Shown: piece by piece, positions 8,787 to 17,272 of the stretch
Layout: each line of letters opens with the position of its first letter
Numbering within the stretch: position 1 is the first letter of the stretch
From: TMP-86 sp046347195
GTDB lineage: Bacteria; Pseudomonadota; Gammaproteobacteria; Steroidobacterales; Steroidobacteraceae
Direction of reading: 5' to 3'
DNA length: 64,000 nucleotides
Assembly: GCA_046347195.1 (NCBI GenBank)
Contig: JAXMGQ010000025.1
Location: 8,191-72,190, forward strand
The notes under the pieces: model-generated
Told to the model about the DNA's origin: nothing
What the model saw: only the letters and a program-made list of their open reading frames with translations
Database searches by the model: none
Position numbers and translations under genes: made by a program

Positions 8787-9830
8787 ATGAAGTTCAGTTG
8801 CATGGTGTGGCCATATTCGGGAGCCGGCGTCGAGCCGGTGGTGAGACTCGCGCAGACGGCGGAGTCCTGCGGCTTCGAGACGGTGTACGTGGGCGACTCG
8901 CAGATGATCTGGCTGGACGTGTGGGTGGTGCTCGCCGCCTGCGCCCTGGGCACGCAGCGCGTGCGGCTCGGGACCGGTGTCACCAATGTCGTGACGCGCC
9001 ATCCGGCAGTGACCGCCAAGGCCACGATGACGCTCAACATGCTCTCCAAGGGCCGTGCCGTGCTCGGCGTCGGTGCGGGCGACTCGGCGGTACGCACGGC
9101 GGGACTGTCGCCGGCGAAGCTGCCGCAGATCCGCGAGCGCATGGAATACATGCGCGCCCTGCTCGAGGGCCGCGAGGTCGAGGCACTGCGTCCCAGCGAG
9201 GAGCTCGAGAAGAAGACCTGGGGTCGCGTCGACAAGGTGCGCCTGCTCGGCACCGAGCAGGCGGGACACGTACCGCTGCAGCTCGCGGTCATGGGACTGA
9301 ACTCGGCGGAAGCCGCCGGTGAGTTCTGCGACGGCGTCATCGTCGATGGCCACATGGGCGGCAACGCCGAGGGCGTTCGCGCCACCGTCGCGGCCGTGCA
9401 GGCCGGCGCGAAGAAGGCCGGCCGGTCCCTGAAGGACTTCCGCTATATCGCCGCCATCGATTCCGCCATCGACGATGATCGCACCAAGGCGCTCGACAAG
9501 GTGCGTCCCACGGCGGCCCGCAACATCGCCCGCAAGCCCTACCTGCCGGATACGCTGGGCGTGGAGCACGCCGATGTGGTCAAGGCGGTGAGCGAGTCGT
9601 ACAAGTTCTACGAGCACCTCGACCTGACGGCGCAGCACCGCAAGCTCATCCCGGACGCAGTCGCCATGAAGTGCTGCATCGCCGGCACGCCGGCGGATTG
9701 CATCGCCAAGGGCAAGGAGCTGCAGGCGGCGGGCATCACGGAGATCTCGATCTTCATCACCTCGCAGGACGAGGCGGGGTCTCATGCAGTGCTTCGGCGG
9801 TTCGCGAAGGAAGTGATGCCGTTCGTTTGA
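8787..9830 (+). CDS. Luciferase-like (LLM) oxidoreductase, probably F420-dependent, Mer-like
   Basis: 347-residue TIM-barrel oxidoreductase of the bacterial luciferase-like superfamily. The segments GTGVTNVVTRHPAVTA and RAVLGVGAGDSAVR match the pattern of methylenetetrahydromethanopterin reductase-like enzymes, which use F420 rather than FMN. This reading is strengthened by the CofC-CofG-CofH gene 4.4 kb downstream. The substrate is unknown. It lies 33 bp after the dehydrogenase/hydratase gene and is likely co-transcribed with it. A ribosome-binding site (ggggga) precedes the ATG. Flavin-dependent LLM enzymes share the fold, so cofactor use is an inference. Confidence 0.85.
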   Translation: MKFSCMVWPYSGAGVEPVVRLAQTAESCGFETVYVGDSQMIWLDVWVVLAACALGTQRVRLGTGVTNVVTRHPAVTAKATMTLNMLSKGRAVLGVGAGDSAVRTAGLSPAKLPQIRERMEYMRALLEGREVEALRPSEELEKKTWGRVDKVRLLGTEQAGHVPLQLAVMGLNSAEAAGEFCDGVIVDGHMGGNAEGVRATVAAVQAGAKKAGRSLKDFRYIAAIDSAIDDDRTKALDKVRPTAARNIARKPYLPDTLGVEHADVVKAVSESYKFYEHLDLTAQHRKLIPDAVAMKCCIAGTPADCIAKGKELQAAGITEISIFITSQDEAGSHAVLRRFAKEVMPFV

Positions 9831-9894
9831 GGTCCACCCAGCCGGCGCCGGGCCGCATCGTTCGAATTCCGGAAAACGAGACCGCGACGCTCAA

Positions 9895-10086
9895 TTGCTG
9901 CGGGGCTTGGAGGGGGAAGTCTTGTGGAGATTGTTGGAGCGCGGCCTCGCCGGCTTGCGCGTCACGCTGAGCGGTGACGCACGCGCCCTGACGAGGCCAT
10001 GTGCCCTAGTGACGCACCAAGCCGGCGAGGATGCCTTCCCGCGCGACCAATCTCCACAAGACTTCCCCCTCCAAGCCCCGCAGCAA
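9895..10086. repeat. Long inverted repeat (39-bp perfect arms) between convergent genes
   Basis: The stretch 9831-10137 has no convincing gene. Bases 9895-9933 are exactly complementary to 10048-10086 (39 bp, core cggggcttggagggggaag). Inside, a 13-bp stem (9945-9957 with 10018-10030) and a 7-bp stem (9959-9965 with 10009-10015, or alternatively 9974-9980) continue the palindrome with small bulges. Outside the arms the similarity goes on imperfectly to about 9866 and 10127. It sits between the stop codons of two convergent genes, so it could act as a two-way terminator. The arms are far longer than terminators need, so a degenerate MITE-like element is equally possible. Confidence 0.8.
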
Positions 10087-10137
10087 CTGCGACGCCGCGA
10101 CTCTCGAGTTCTTCTGATGCCCGGAAGAAGCAGCCCG

Positions 10138-11343
10138 TCACCCCCCGCTGACGCGGACCACGACCGCCATGGAAGTGTCCCCCGCCGCACACCCCGCGAA
10201 CAGCCCGGTGCCGCCACCGCGCAACACCAGTTCCTCGATCAGCTCGATGGTGGAGCGCATGCCGGTGGGTCCGTTCGGATGACCGAACACCAGCGAGCAG
10301 CCGTAGTTGTTCATCCGCTGCACGTCGAACCCCGTGCCCTTGGCGAAGGCGAGGTCGTTGGCGGCGAAGGGGTTGTGGGTGTTGACCGCGGCGAGATCGC
10401 CGATCCCGACTCCTGCCGCCGCGAGCGCGCGCCGGGCGGCCTCGATGGGTGCTTCGGGCATGAAGGCGAGCGGTGCGCGGCTCGAACCGAAGCCGAGCAG
10501 CTCGATGCGGATCTTCGGGTCGCGGGACAGTTCGCGTGCGCGCGGCTCGCTGGTCACCACGATGGCGGCATTGCCATCCGCCGGGTGGGTCTGGGCGCCG
10601 AAGGTGACCGTGCCGCCCTCGACCACGGGCTTGAGCGCGGCCAGTCCTTCCGCGGTCGAGAAACGGATCCCGTCATCGCCCTCGAGCGTCGCCACCGGCT
10701 TGCGAAAGCGCGCATCGGGTACCGCAAACGGCAGTTGCATGTAACGCTTCTGGAAGGCGTGATCGTTCGCCAGCGCCTGGCGGTACTGTTCCTCGCGGCG
10801 CAGGACCAGTGCGTGCTGTTCGGCCAGCGTGATGCCGAACTTGGCGGCGACGTTCTCCGCCGTCTGCACCATGGAGTGCCCGCCGAGCGGATCGCAGGCC
10901 ATGTTCTCCATGATGAAGTTCTCGGCCTCACCGGTGCCGCCTGGGCCGGCGGGGTTCGGAAAATAAATATTCGGGCCATTCGAGGTGCGGTCCGCCGCAA
11001 TCGCGAGGCCGCAGCTTGACGCGCCCACTTGCACCTCGCGCGCCGCGGTCTGCAGCGCGCGCACGCTGCTGGCGCAGGCCTGCGAGACCGTCGGCCCGCC
11101 CACCTGGCCGGCGCCCACCAGCCCCATGAGCCAGGGCAGGCCGTAAAAGGAGCCTTTCTCCGGCCGGGTCATGCCGAGCACGCCGAAGTCGAACACGGAG
11201 GCGGGAATCTTGCGCGCCGCGAGCGCATCCTTCGCCACGTGTGCGGCGAAGCGCAACGAGTGCAGGTGCGACAGTGCGCCCTGCCAGCGCGCGAAGGGCG
11301 TGGACCAGTAACAACCATAAGGCACGAAGGCAACGACACTCAT
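10138..11343 (-). CDS. Thiolase family protein (acyl-CoA acetyltransferase-like)
   Basis: 401-residue thiolase fold protein expected to cleave a 3-ketoacyl-CoA or run the reverse condensation. The nucleophilic Cys is in SQACASSVRA, the His in VFGHPNGPTG and the second Cys in FAGCAAGDTS. All catalytic positions are kept, though the local sequence (AGCAAGDTS instead of CIGGGQG) is that of a divergent subgroup. It is the last gene of a minus-strand unit of three; its start overlaps the stop of the GMC oxidoreductase gene by ATGA (11340-11343). It would complete a beta-oxidation-like spiral with the dehydrogenase/hydratase at 6678. Substrate unknown. Confidence 0.88.
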   Translation of the reverse strand: MSVVAFVPYGCYWSTPFARWQGALSHLHSLRFAAHVAKDALAARKIPASVFDFGVLGMTRPEKGSFYGLPWLMGLVGAGQVGGPTVSQACASSVRALQTAAREVQVGASSCGLAIAADRTSNGPNIYFPNPAGPGGTGEAENFIMENMACDPLGGHSMVQTAENVAAKFGITLAEQHALVLRREEQYRQALANDHAFQKRYMQLPFAVPDARFRKPVATLEGDDGIRFSTAEGLAALKPVVEGGTVTFGAQTHPADGNAAIVVTSEPRARELSRDPKIRIELLGFGSSRAPLAFMPEAPIEAARRALAAAGVGIGDLAAVNTHNPFAANDLAFAKGTGFDVQRMNNYGCSLVFGHPNGPTGMRSTIELIEELVLRGGGTGLFAGCAAGDTSMAVVVRVSGG

Positions 11344-12917
11344 GCGATCAACTCCTCAAAATGCTGCACGATGAATTCACCGCTCCGGTGCGCGAGCGCC
11401 TGCGCGGTGAAGGTAGGATTCACGCCGCCGCTGGTGGGGAACAGACCGGGGCCGGCGACGAACAGGTTGGCGATGCCGTGGACCTGGCCATGGGAATTGG
11501 TGACCGAATCCGCCGGTGTCTTTCCCATGATGGTACCGCCCATGATGTGCATCGAGCCGCCCGGGCCCGTCCACACTTCGCTGGCGCCGGCGGCCTCGAA
11601 CACCTTGCGGCCCTGCGCCAGGCTCGATTGCCACAGTGCACGCGAGGCGGGGTCGAGATCGTGATGGACGGAGGCGAGCGGCACCCCGAAGGTATCGGTC
11701 TCCCCGGCAAGCGTGACGCGATTGCCCGCCAGCGGCAAGTCCTCGACCACCGCGGTCATGGTGGCGAAGTGGCCGGCGGCGCGCTTCATGAAATCGTGGA
11801 GCTTGCTGCCGGTGAGATCCGGCCGGGTCGGGGCGATGCCCAGCAGGTCCACGGGCTTCACGGCCTGCGCGATCATCCACTGGTAGCTGCCGAAGGCCTC
11901 TGCTTGCGCGTGCGACCGCTTGCCGTAGTGGTCCTGGTTGAGGAGTTGACCGCCGAAGGCGCCCAGGTACGGATCGGTGCGTTCCTCGAACAGCCCGAAG
12001 ATGAGCCCTGCCGTGTGCGAGGTGATGTAGCGGCCGAGCATGTCGCCGTCATTGCCCAGTCCCTGCGCATGCCGGGCATTGCGCGAGGCCAGCAGCAGGC
12101 GGGCATTCTGCACGGTGAAGGCCGCCAGGATCACCAGGCGAGCGTTGACGGTGATCCGCTGTCCGGTGGCGTCGGCGTACTCGACGCCGGTGGCGCGCCG
12201 TCCATCCTCACGGGTGAGTACGCGAAGCACCGTGGCATCGTTGAGCAGGCTCGCGCCATGGGCGAGCGCTGCCGGCAGGTGCACGGCCAGCGGGTTCGCC
12301 AATGCGCCGATGGGGCAGCCGGCATCGCACCAGCCGTCCCACAGGCAGGCGGGGCGGCCGCGCCAGGGGGTGGTGGTGATCGCCAGCGGGAGCGGTGAGG
12401 TGGCCAGCCCCAGCCTGTCGAAGCCGCGCGCGATGGCTGCGCCCTGTGCGAACACCGGCGTCGGCGGCAGGGGGTAGGGCGCGCCGGGCGGCCGCCATTT
12501 CTCCTGGCTGGCATCGCCGGAGATGCCCAGCTCGTCCTGCACGGCATCGTAGTGGGCCTGCAGGTCCTCGTAGCCGATGGGCCAGTCGAGCCCCGTGCCG
12601 AACTCGCTGTGCATGCGGAAGTCCTCCGCATGCAGCCGCGGCCACACGGCATAGTGGTGCAGCGCGCTGCCGCCGGTGCCGTATCCGGCGTTGAAGGTGT
12701 GGCCGACGGGTTTGTCGCCGGTCTCGATGACGGTGCTGCCGCCCCACTTGAGCCGGCGGGCCCAGATCGCCGAGCTGACCAGGTCCTGGTTGCTGCGGGC
12801 GGGTCCCGCCTCGAGCACCAGAACCGCATGTCCTGCGGCGGCGAGCCGTGCCGCCAGCGAGGAGCCCACGGCTCCCGAGCCGACGATCAGCACGTCGGTT
12901 TCCCTGGAGCCGTTCAT
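11340..12917 (-). CDS. GMC family FAD oxidoreductase (dehydrogenase large subunit)
   Basis: 525-residue glucose-methanol-choline oxidoreductase. The FAD-binding motif is VGSGAVGSSLAARLA near the N terminus. The C-terminal active-site region has MHIMGGTIMG and NPTFTAQALA, the usual His/Asn pair. I prefer the ATG at 12917, which overlaps the stop of the upstream gene by ATGA, over the GTG at 12926. The upstream partner is a gluconate-2-dehydrogenase-subunit-3-like protein carrying a Tat signal. This pairing is typical of periplasmic or membrane-bound GMC dehydrogenases in which the large subunit rides out with the small one. It probably oxidises an alcohol group of the pathway substrate. Confidence 0.88.
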   Translation of the reverse strand: MNGSRETDVLIVGSGAVGSSLAARLAAAGHAVLVLEAGPARSNQDLVSSAIWARRLKWGGSTVIETGDKPVGHTFNAGYGTGGSALHHYAVWPRLHAEDFRMHSEFGTGLDWPIGYEDLQAHYDAVQDELGISGDASQEKWRPPGAPYPLPPTPVFAQGAAIARGFDRLGLATSPLPLAITTTPWRGRPACLWDGWCDAGCPIGALANPLAVHLPAALAHGASLLNDATVLRVLTREDGRRATGVEYADATGQRITVNARLVILAAFTVQNARLLLASRNARHAQGLGNDGDMLGRYITSHTAGLIFGLFEERTDPYLGAFGGQLLNQDHYGKRSHAQAEAFGSYQWMIAQAVKPVDLLGIAPTRPDLTGSKLHDFMKRAAGHFATMTAVVEDLPLAGNRVTLAGETDTFGVPLASVHHDLDPASRALWQSSLAQGRKVFEAAGASEVWTGPGGSMHIMGGTIMGKTPADSVTNSHGQVHGIANLFVAGPGLFPTSGGVNPTFTAQALAHRSGEFIVQHFEELIA

Positions 12918-13486
12918 GTCGGCCACCCGGCGGGCGGCTCGAGGTGGGCCATGTAGGGCACGCCCAGGCGGGCGAAGCCCGCCCGCGTGCCGTACACCAC
13001 GTCCAGCGCATCGTTGCGCAGGATGAAATGCAGCAACGGCTGCGGCGGGCCGCTCCAGCGGGGAAGGCGCGCATTGCGCAGGTCCTCGAGGAGTTCACCC
13101 GCCTGCGCGTCGGACAGGCGCGCGAATGGACGATGGAAGCGTTCCAGGCTCGCGGCCTCGAGCGCACCGAGGCCCGCGACATAGAAGGTGCGGTGCGGCC
13201 CGGGCATGAGGTACCTGATGAGCAGCCCCTGGCGATGCGCGGGCAGCGCGAGTTGCGACCCGACGAAGTCCGCGATGCCGGCCGCCGCCGCCCCCGGCAG
13301 CATCGACTCGCCGGCGCGCGCGAGCACCGCGGCGATGCCGCGGCTCAATCCACGCGGGCCCGCGCCGGCGCGGGCCGGGGTCCGTGAAGCACCGGCGGTA
13401 CGATTCGCGCGGGCCCCGGCCGGGAGTGCGGAGCCGAACACCGCCCATCCCGCACCGGCAATGAAGTCACGCCGCTTCGGATTCAT
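12914..13486 (-). CDS. Gluconate 2-dehydrogenase subunit 3-like protein, Tat-exported
   Basis: 190-residue small subunit of a GMC dehydrogenase complex. The N terminus MNPKRRDFIAGAGWAVFG is a twin-arginine signal. The mature part resembles the gluconate 2-dehydrogenase subunit 3 family (ALEAASLERFHRPFARL, PQPLLHFILRNDALDVVYG). Members assist folding or export of the FAD subunit and have no known catalytic residues. It is the first gene of the minus-strand unit with the GMC oxidoreductase and thiolase. The 91 bp before it are shared with the divergent regulator gene. Confidence 0.82.
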   Translation of the reverse strand: MNPKRRDFIAGAGWAVFGSALPAGARANRTAGASRTPARAGAGPRGLSRGIAAVLARAGESMLPGAAAAGIADFVGSQLALPAHRQGLLIRYLMPGPHRTFYVAGLGALEAASLERFHRPFARLSDAQAGELLEDLRNARLPRWSGPPQPLLHFILRNDALDVVYGTRAGFARLGVPYMAHLEPPAGWPT

Positions 13487-13523
13487 GAGTGCGCCTTTGC
13501 AGGTGCTCTCCCTGGTGAAAAAG

Positions 13524-13540
13524 TTTAATCCTCAATTAAA
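13524..13540. promoter_or_regulatory. AT-rich inverted repeat in divergent promoter
   Basis: TTTAAT (13524-13529) and ATTAAA (13535-13540) flank a 5-bp spacer. They lie in an AT-rich patch between the divergent dehydrogenase unit and the regulator/CofCGH unit. This is the spacing of a MarR-type dimer site, and the adjacent regulator gene (13578) is the natural candidate to bind it. No clear -35/-10 pair was assigned. Confidence 0.4.
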
Positions 13541-13577
13541 ATCATGGCGTAACTTGGCGGTCGAATTCTAGCGCAGG

Positions 13578-14216
13578 ATGGAGAGCGGAGAGATGGCAAA
13601 TGCAACCGGTACGGCCCGCGGCAGCGCCTCGTCACGTGGCAAGGCACGGCTTCCGCACGCGGATGAGCTGAAGTCCCAGTGGCACCTGGCCCGCAACCTG
13701 CCCGAGGGCGTGGTCACGGAATTCGAGTTCGCGCTGCTGCGCATTGCCGCAGCCTTCGAGCGCTGGCAGTGCGAGTGCATCGGCGCCGTTGCCGATCAAC
13801 GACTTGGCAGCACCCCCAACGCCATCCTCCACGTGGTGAGGCTGAAGGATCGCCCCAAGACGCAGGGCGAGATCGCCAGGATCCTCTCCCGGGACGATGT
13901 CGCGAACGTCCAGTATTCGATGCGCAAGCTCCTGGATGCCGGGCTGATCGAGCGGGTCCCGGGCGGACGCCGCAAGAGCGTGTCCTACCGCGCCACCCGC
14001 AAGGGCCGCCGCGCCACGGAAGGCTACGCCGCGCTGCGGGCACGGGTGCTGATGAGCCGCGTGTCGTCCCTGGAACGCTGGGACGAGCGGATTGCAATGG
14101 CCCAGGAGACTTTGGATATGATGAGGGCGGTGTACGAACAAGCCGCGCTGGTGCTGGCCACCCACCGGGGGGCCGACGGCAGCAGCCCGGCGGAGAAGCT
14201 CGACCTGGCACGCTGA
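13578..14216 (+). CDS. MarR-like winged-helix transcriptional regulator
   Basis: 212-residue protein with a central winged helix: TPNAILHVVRLKDRPKTQ leads into IARILSRDDVANVQYSMRKL, a recognition-helix pattern, then LLDAGLIERVPGGRRKSVSY, the wing. The long C-terminal helices would make the dimer. It is divergent from the GMC/thiolase unit and ends 6 bp before the CofC-CofG-CofH gene, so regulator and F420 gene are almost surely one transcript. ATG at 13593, closely preceded by GGAGAG, is an alternative start. It probably controls both directions. The ligand is unknown, perhaps a CoA ester or substrate of the pathway (inference). Confidence 0.8.
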   Translation: MESGEMANATGTARGSASSRGKARLPHADELKSQWHLARNLPEGVVTEFEFALLRIAAAFERWQCECIGAVADQRLGSTPNAILHVVRLKDRPKTQGEIARILSRDDVANVQYSMRKLLDAGLIERVPGGRRKSVSYRATRKGRRATEGYAALRARVLMSRVSSLERWDERIAMAQETLDMMRAVYEQAALVLATHRGADGSSPAEKLDLAR

Positions 14217-14222
14217 GTTCCC

Positions 14223-17200
14223 ATGACCCGCATCCACGCGCTCGTTCCCTACCGGGAGTCCCCCACTGGCAAGTCCCGGCTCGCCCCGCAGCTGCCGCTG
14301 GCGGCCCGGCGCGCGCTGGCCCAGGCGATGCTCGCCGACGTGCTCGCGGCGCTCCAGGGCGCTCGCAGCATCGACACGATCTGGCTGGTGGGCGAGGCGC
14401 CGGCGCCGGGAACCGGCGGCGGCAAGGTGCGTCATCTCGCCAGTGAGGAGATGCTCAATCCGGCGCTCGGAACCGCAGCGCGGCTCGCGTTCGAGGCGGG
14501 TGCGCAGGGCATTTGCGTGGTGCATGCGGACGAACCGCTCCTGGGGAGCGCCGAGATCGATGAGTTCGTCCGCTGCGCGCTGGCCGAGCCTGCACCGGCG
14601 GTGAGCCTCTCGCCCTGCGAACGGCGTGATGGCACGAACCTGCTGTACGTGCCGGCGGGAGTCACCGTCCGGTTTGCCTTCGGCCAGGGCAGCTTCGAGG
14701 AACACCAGTCGGCCTATGCCGCCGAGGGAATTGCGGTGCACCCGCGGGCGCCGGTACCCGATGTCGATACGCCGGAGGACCTCGCTGCGCTGCGCGCGGC
14801 ACTGGCGCGATCCCCCGACCTTGCGCCCCATACGCGGGCGGCGCTGGGGGCCGGCGGTGCCGCGGGTACGATGACGCTGCCCACGGCCACCGAGGTGATG
14901 TGCTTCGAGCACCAGCCGGCGGCTGCGCTCGCGGCGCGCGCCCGTGCGCGGCGGGATGCGCAGTTCGGCCCGCGCATCACCTACTCACGCAAGGTCTTCC
15001 TGCCGGTCACGCACCTGTGCCGCGATGTGTGCCATTACTGCACCTTCGCGCGCACCCCGCGCCGGGCGGGCGCCGCCTACATGAGCGAGGAGCAGGTGAT
15101 GGCGGTCGCAAGGCAGGGCGCCGCACTCGGGTGCAAGGAGGCACTGTTCACCCTGGGCGACCGCCCGGAGCTGCGCTATCGCGTGGCGCGCGAGGAACTC
15201 TCGCGCCTGGGTTTCGCCTCGACGCTGGCTTATGTCACGCATCTCGCCCGCCGCGTGCTGCGCGAGACCGGCCTGCTGCCCCACATCAACGCCGGCGTGA
15301 TGACGGCCGGCGAGTTCACGGCGCTGCGTGGCGTATCGGCGTCCATGGGGCTGATGCTCGAATCGGCATCGCCGCGGCTCTCGGAGCGCGGCATGCCGCA
15401 TCACGGCTCGCCGGACAAGCAGCCCGAGGTGCGGCTCGCCGCGATCCGGCGCGCGGGCGAAGCCAGGGTCCCCTTCACCAGCGGCCTGCTGATCGGTATC
15501 GGGGAGACCCGGGCCGAGCGCCTGGCCGCGCTCCTGGCGCTGCGCGATCTGCATGGCCGCCATGGCCATCTGCAGGAAATCCTCATCCAGAACTTCCGCG
15601 CGAAGCCGGGCACGCGCATGGCCGACGCGCCGGAGCCCTCGCGGGAGGAACTGGTGTGGAGCATCGCGGCCGCGCGGCTGGTGTTCGGCCCCGAGGTCAG
15701 CATCCAGGCGCCACCCAATCTCAGCCAGGAGGGCGACTGGCTCGATCTCGTGGCTGCGGGGCTGGATGACCTCGGCGGCATCTCTCCGCTGACCCCCGAT
15801 TTCGTCAATCCCGAGGCGCCGTGGCCGCAGGTGGGCCGGCTGGAGGAGGTGCTGCGTACCGCCGGGCACCAGCTCTGCGAACGGCTGACCGTCTATCCGC
15901 GCTTCATCGGCGAGCGCGATCGTTGGCTGCACGCCGGCGTGCGGTCGGCGGTGCTGAACCTCGCGGATGCGACCGGCCTTGCCCGTGATGATGACTGGCG
16001 GGCGGGCATCAGCGAGCAGCCACCGGCGTCGGCCGCCTCGCTCATCCGGCGACGCCACGCGCGTCCTGCCGGCGTGGACGGCCTGCTGTCGCGCCTGTTC
16101 GCGGAGGAGCCGCTCGGGGAGGGCGAGATCACGGCGCTGTTCGCCGCTCGAGGCAGCGCGCTGCAGGAGGTGCTGGCCGCGGCCGACGAGGTCCGCCGCT
16201 CGGTCAATGGCGATGCGGTGGGTTATGTCGTCAACCGCAACATCAACTACACCAACCAGTGCACCTACCATTGCGGCTTCTGCGCGTTTTCCACCGGCAA
16301 GGTCGCGCTGAAGATGCGTGATGCGCCGTACCGGCTGGATCTCGATGAGATCGCGGCGCGCGTGGTCGAGGCGCGCGAGCGCGGCGCCACCGAGGTGTGC
16401 CTGCAGGGCGGCATCCACCCGCAGTTCACCGGGCAGTCCTACCTCGACATCTGCGCGGCGGTGCATGCGGCCGTGCCGGCGATGCACATCCACGCCTTCT
16501 CGCCGCTCGAGGTGCTGCATGGCGCGGGTACCCTGGGCCTGCCGGTGAAGGCGTTCCTGGCCAAGCTGCAGGAGGCCGGCTTGTCGACGCTCCCGGGCAC
16601 GGCGGCGGAGATCCTCGATGACGAGGTTCGCGCCATCATCTGCCCCGACAAGCTGGGCACTCGCGAGTGGCTGGACGTCATGGCCGACGCGCACTCACTG
16701 GGCCTGCGTTCCACCGCGACCATCCTGTACGGACATGTCGAAGGCCCGCAACACTGGGCCCGCCACCTCATCGCGCTGCGAACCCTGCAGGAGCGCAGTG
16801 GCGGTTTCACCGAGTTCGTGCCCTTGCCCTTCGTGGCGGAAGGTGCGCCGCTGTATCGTCGCGGCCGCGCGCGACCCGGCCCCACCTTCCGCGAAGCGGT
16901 GCTGATGCATGCGGTGGCGCGGCTCGTGCTGCATCCGGCGTTCCAGCACGTGCAGACCTCCTGGGTGAAGATGGGAGTGGCCGGCGCCCGGTTGTGCCTG
17001 TCGGCCGGTGCGGATGATGTGGGCGGAACGCTGATGAACGAGAGCATCAGTCGTGCGGCGGGCGCGAAGCACGGGCAGGAATTCACACCGGCGCGCATGC
17101 AGGCGCTGATCTCCTCCGCCGGGCGCATCGCCTACCAGCGCACGACCCTGTACCGGCCAGCCGTGCGGGCCGATGCCGTCTATCTCAACGTGGCCCTCAA

Positions 17201-17255
17201 TGAGGCGCTCGAGGAGGCGCTGGAAGAGGACGTGGGGTCGGTGGCGTACTGCTGA
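14223..17255 (+). CDS. CofC-CofG-CofH tri-domain fusion (F420 biosynthesis)
   Basis: One uninterrupted 1010-residue chain with three F420 enzymes. Residues 1-200 match CofC/FbiD guanylyltransferase (GKSRLAPQLPL, HADEPLL at 101-107, RRDGTNLLYVP, FAFGQGSFEEH, DVDTPEDL at 180-187), which makes the nucleotide-activated side-chain precursor. Residues about 235-580 are CofG, with the radical-SAM cluster Cys266, Cys270, Cys273 (CRDVCHYC). Residues about 600-1000 are CofH, with Cys680, Cys684, Cys687 (CTYHCGFC). CofG plus CofH form FO synthase, which builds the deazaflavin ring from tyrosine and a ribityl-uracil precursor. A CofG-CofH fusion is known as FbiC; the extra N-terminal CofC is not something I know to be described. 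It is co-transcribed with the regulator 6 bp upstream. CofD and CofE are not in the window. Confidence 0.93.
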   Translation: MTRIHALVPYRESPTGKSRLAPQLPLAARRALAQAMLADVLAALQGARSIDTIWLVGEAPAPGTGGGKVRHLASEEMLNPALGTAARLAFEAGAQGICVVHADEPLLGSAEIDEFVRCALAEPAPAVSLSPCERRDGTNLLYVPAGVTVRFAFGQGSFEEHQSAYAAEGIAVHPRAPVPDVDTPEDLAALRAALARSPDLAPHTRAALGAGGAAGTMTLPTATEVMCFEHQPAAALAARARARRDAQFGPRITYSRKVFLPVTHLCRDVCHYCTFARTPRRAGAAYMSEEQVMAVARQGAALGCKEALFTLGDRPELRYRVAREELSRLGFASTLAYVTHLARRVLRETGLLPHINAGVMTAGEFTALRGVSASMGLMLESASPRLSERGMPHHGSPDKQPEVRLAAIRRAGEARVPFTSGLLIGIGETRAERLAALLALRDLHGRHGHLQEILIQNFRAKPGTRMADAPEPSREELVWSIAAARLVFGPEVSIQAPPNLSQEGDWLDLVAAGLDDLGGISPLTPDFVNPEAPWPQVGRLEEVLRTAGHQLCERLTVYPRFIGERDRWLHAGVRSAVLNLADATGLARDDDWRAGISEQPPASAASLIRRRHARPAGVDGLLSRLFAEEPLGEGEITALFAARGSALQEVLAAADEVRRSVNGDAVGYVVNRNINYTNQCTYHCGFCAFSTGKVALKMRDAPYRLDLDEIAARVVEARERGATEVCLQGGIHPQFTGQSYLDICAAVHAAVPAMHIHAFSPLEVLHGAGTLGLPVKAFLAKLQEAGLSTLPGTAAEILDDEVRAIICPDKLGTREWLDVMADAHSLGLRSTATILYGHVEGPQHWARHLIALRTLQERSGGFTEFVPLPFVAEGAPLYRRGRARPGPTFREAVLMHAVARLVLHPAFQHVQTSWVKMGVAGARLCLSAGADDVGGTLMNESISRAAGAKHGQEFTPARMQALISSAGRIAYQRTTLYRPAVRADAVYLNVALNEALEEALEEDVGSVAYC

Positions 17256-17272
17256 GGGCCGCGCCGGACCGT

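Noticed and set aside
9895..11019. Open frames through the long inverted repeat and over the thiolase gene
   Set aside because: They read the same arm in both directions (CGAWRGKSCGD on each strand), a product of the palindrome rather than a protein.
14985..16694. 569-codon open frame antisense to the CofCGH gene
   Set aside because: The plus strand holds radical SAM motifs; the antisense frame has none and shows the same GC-bias composition.
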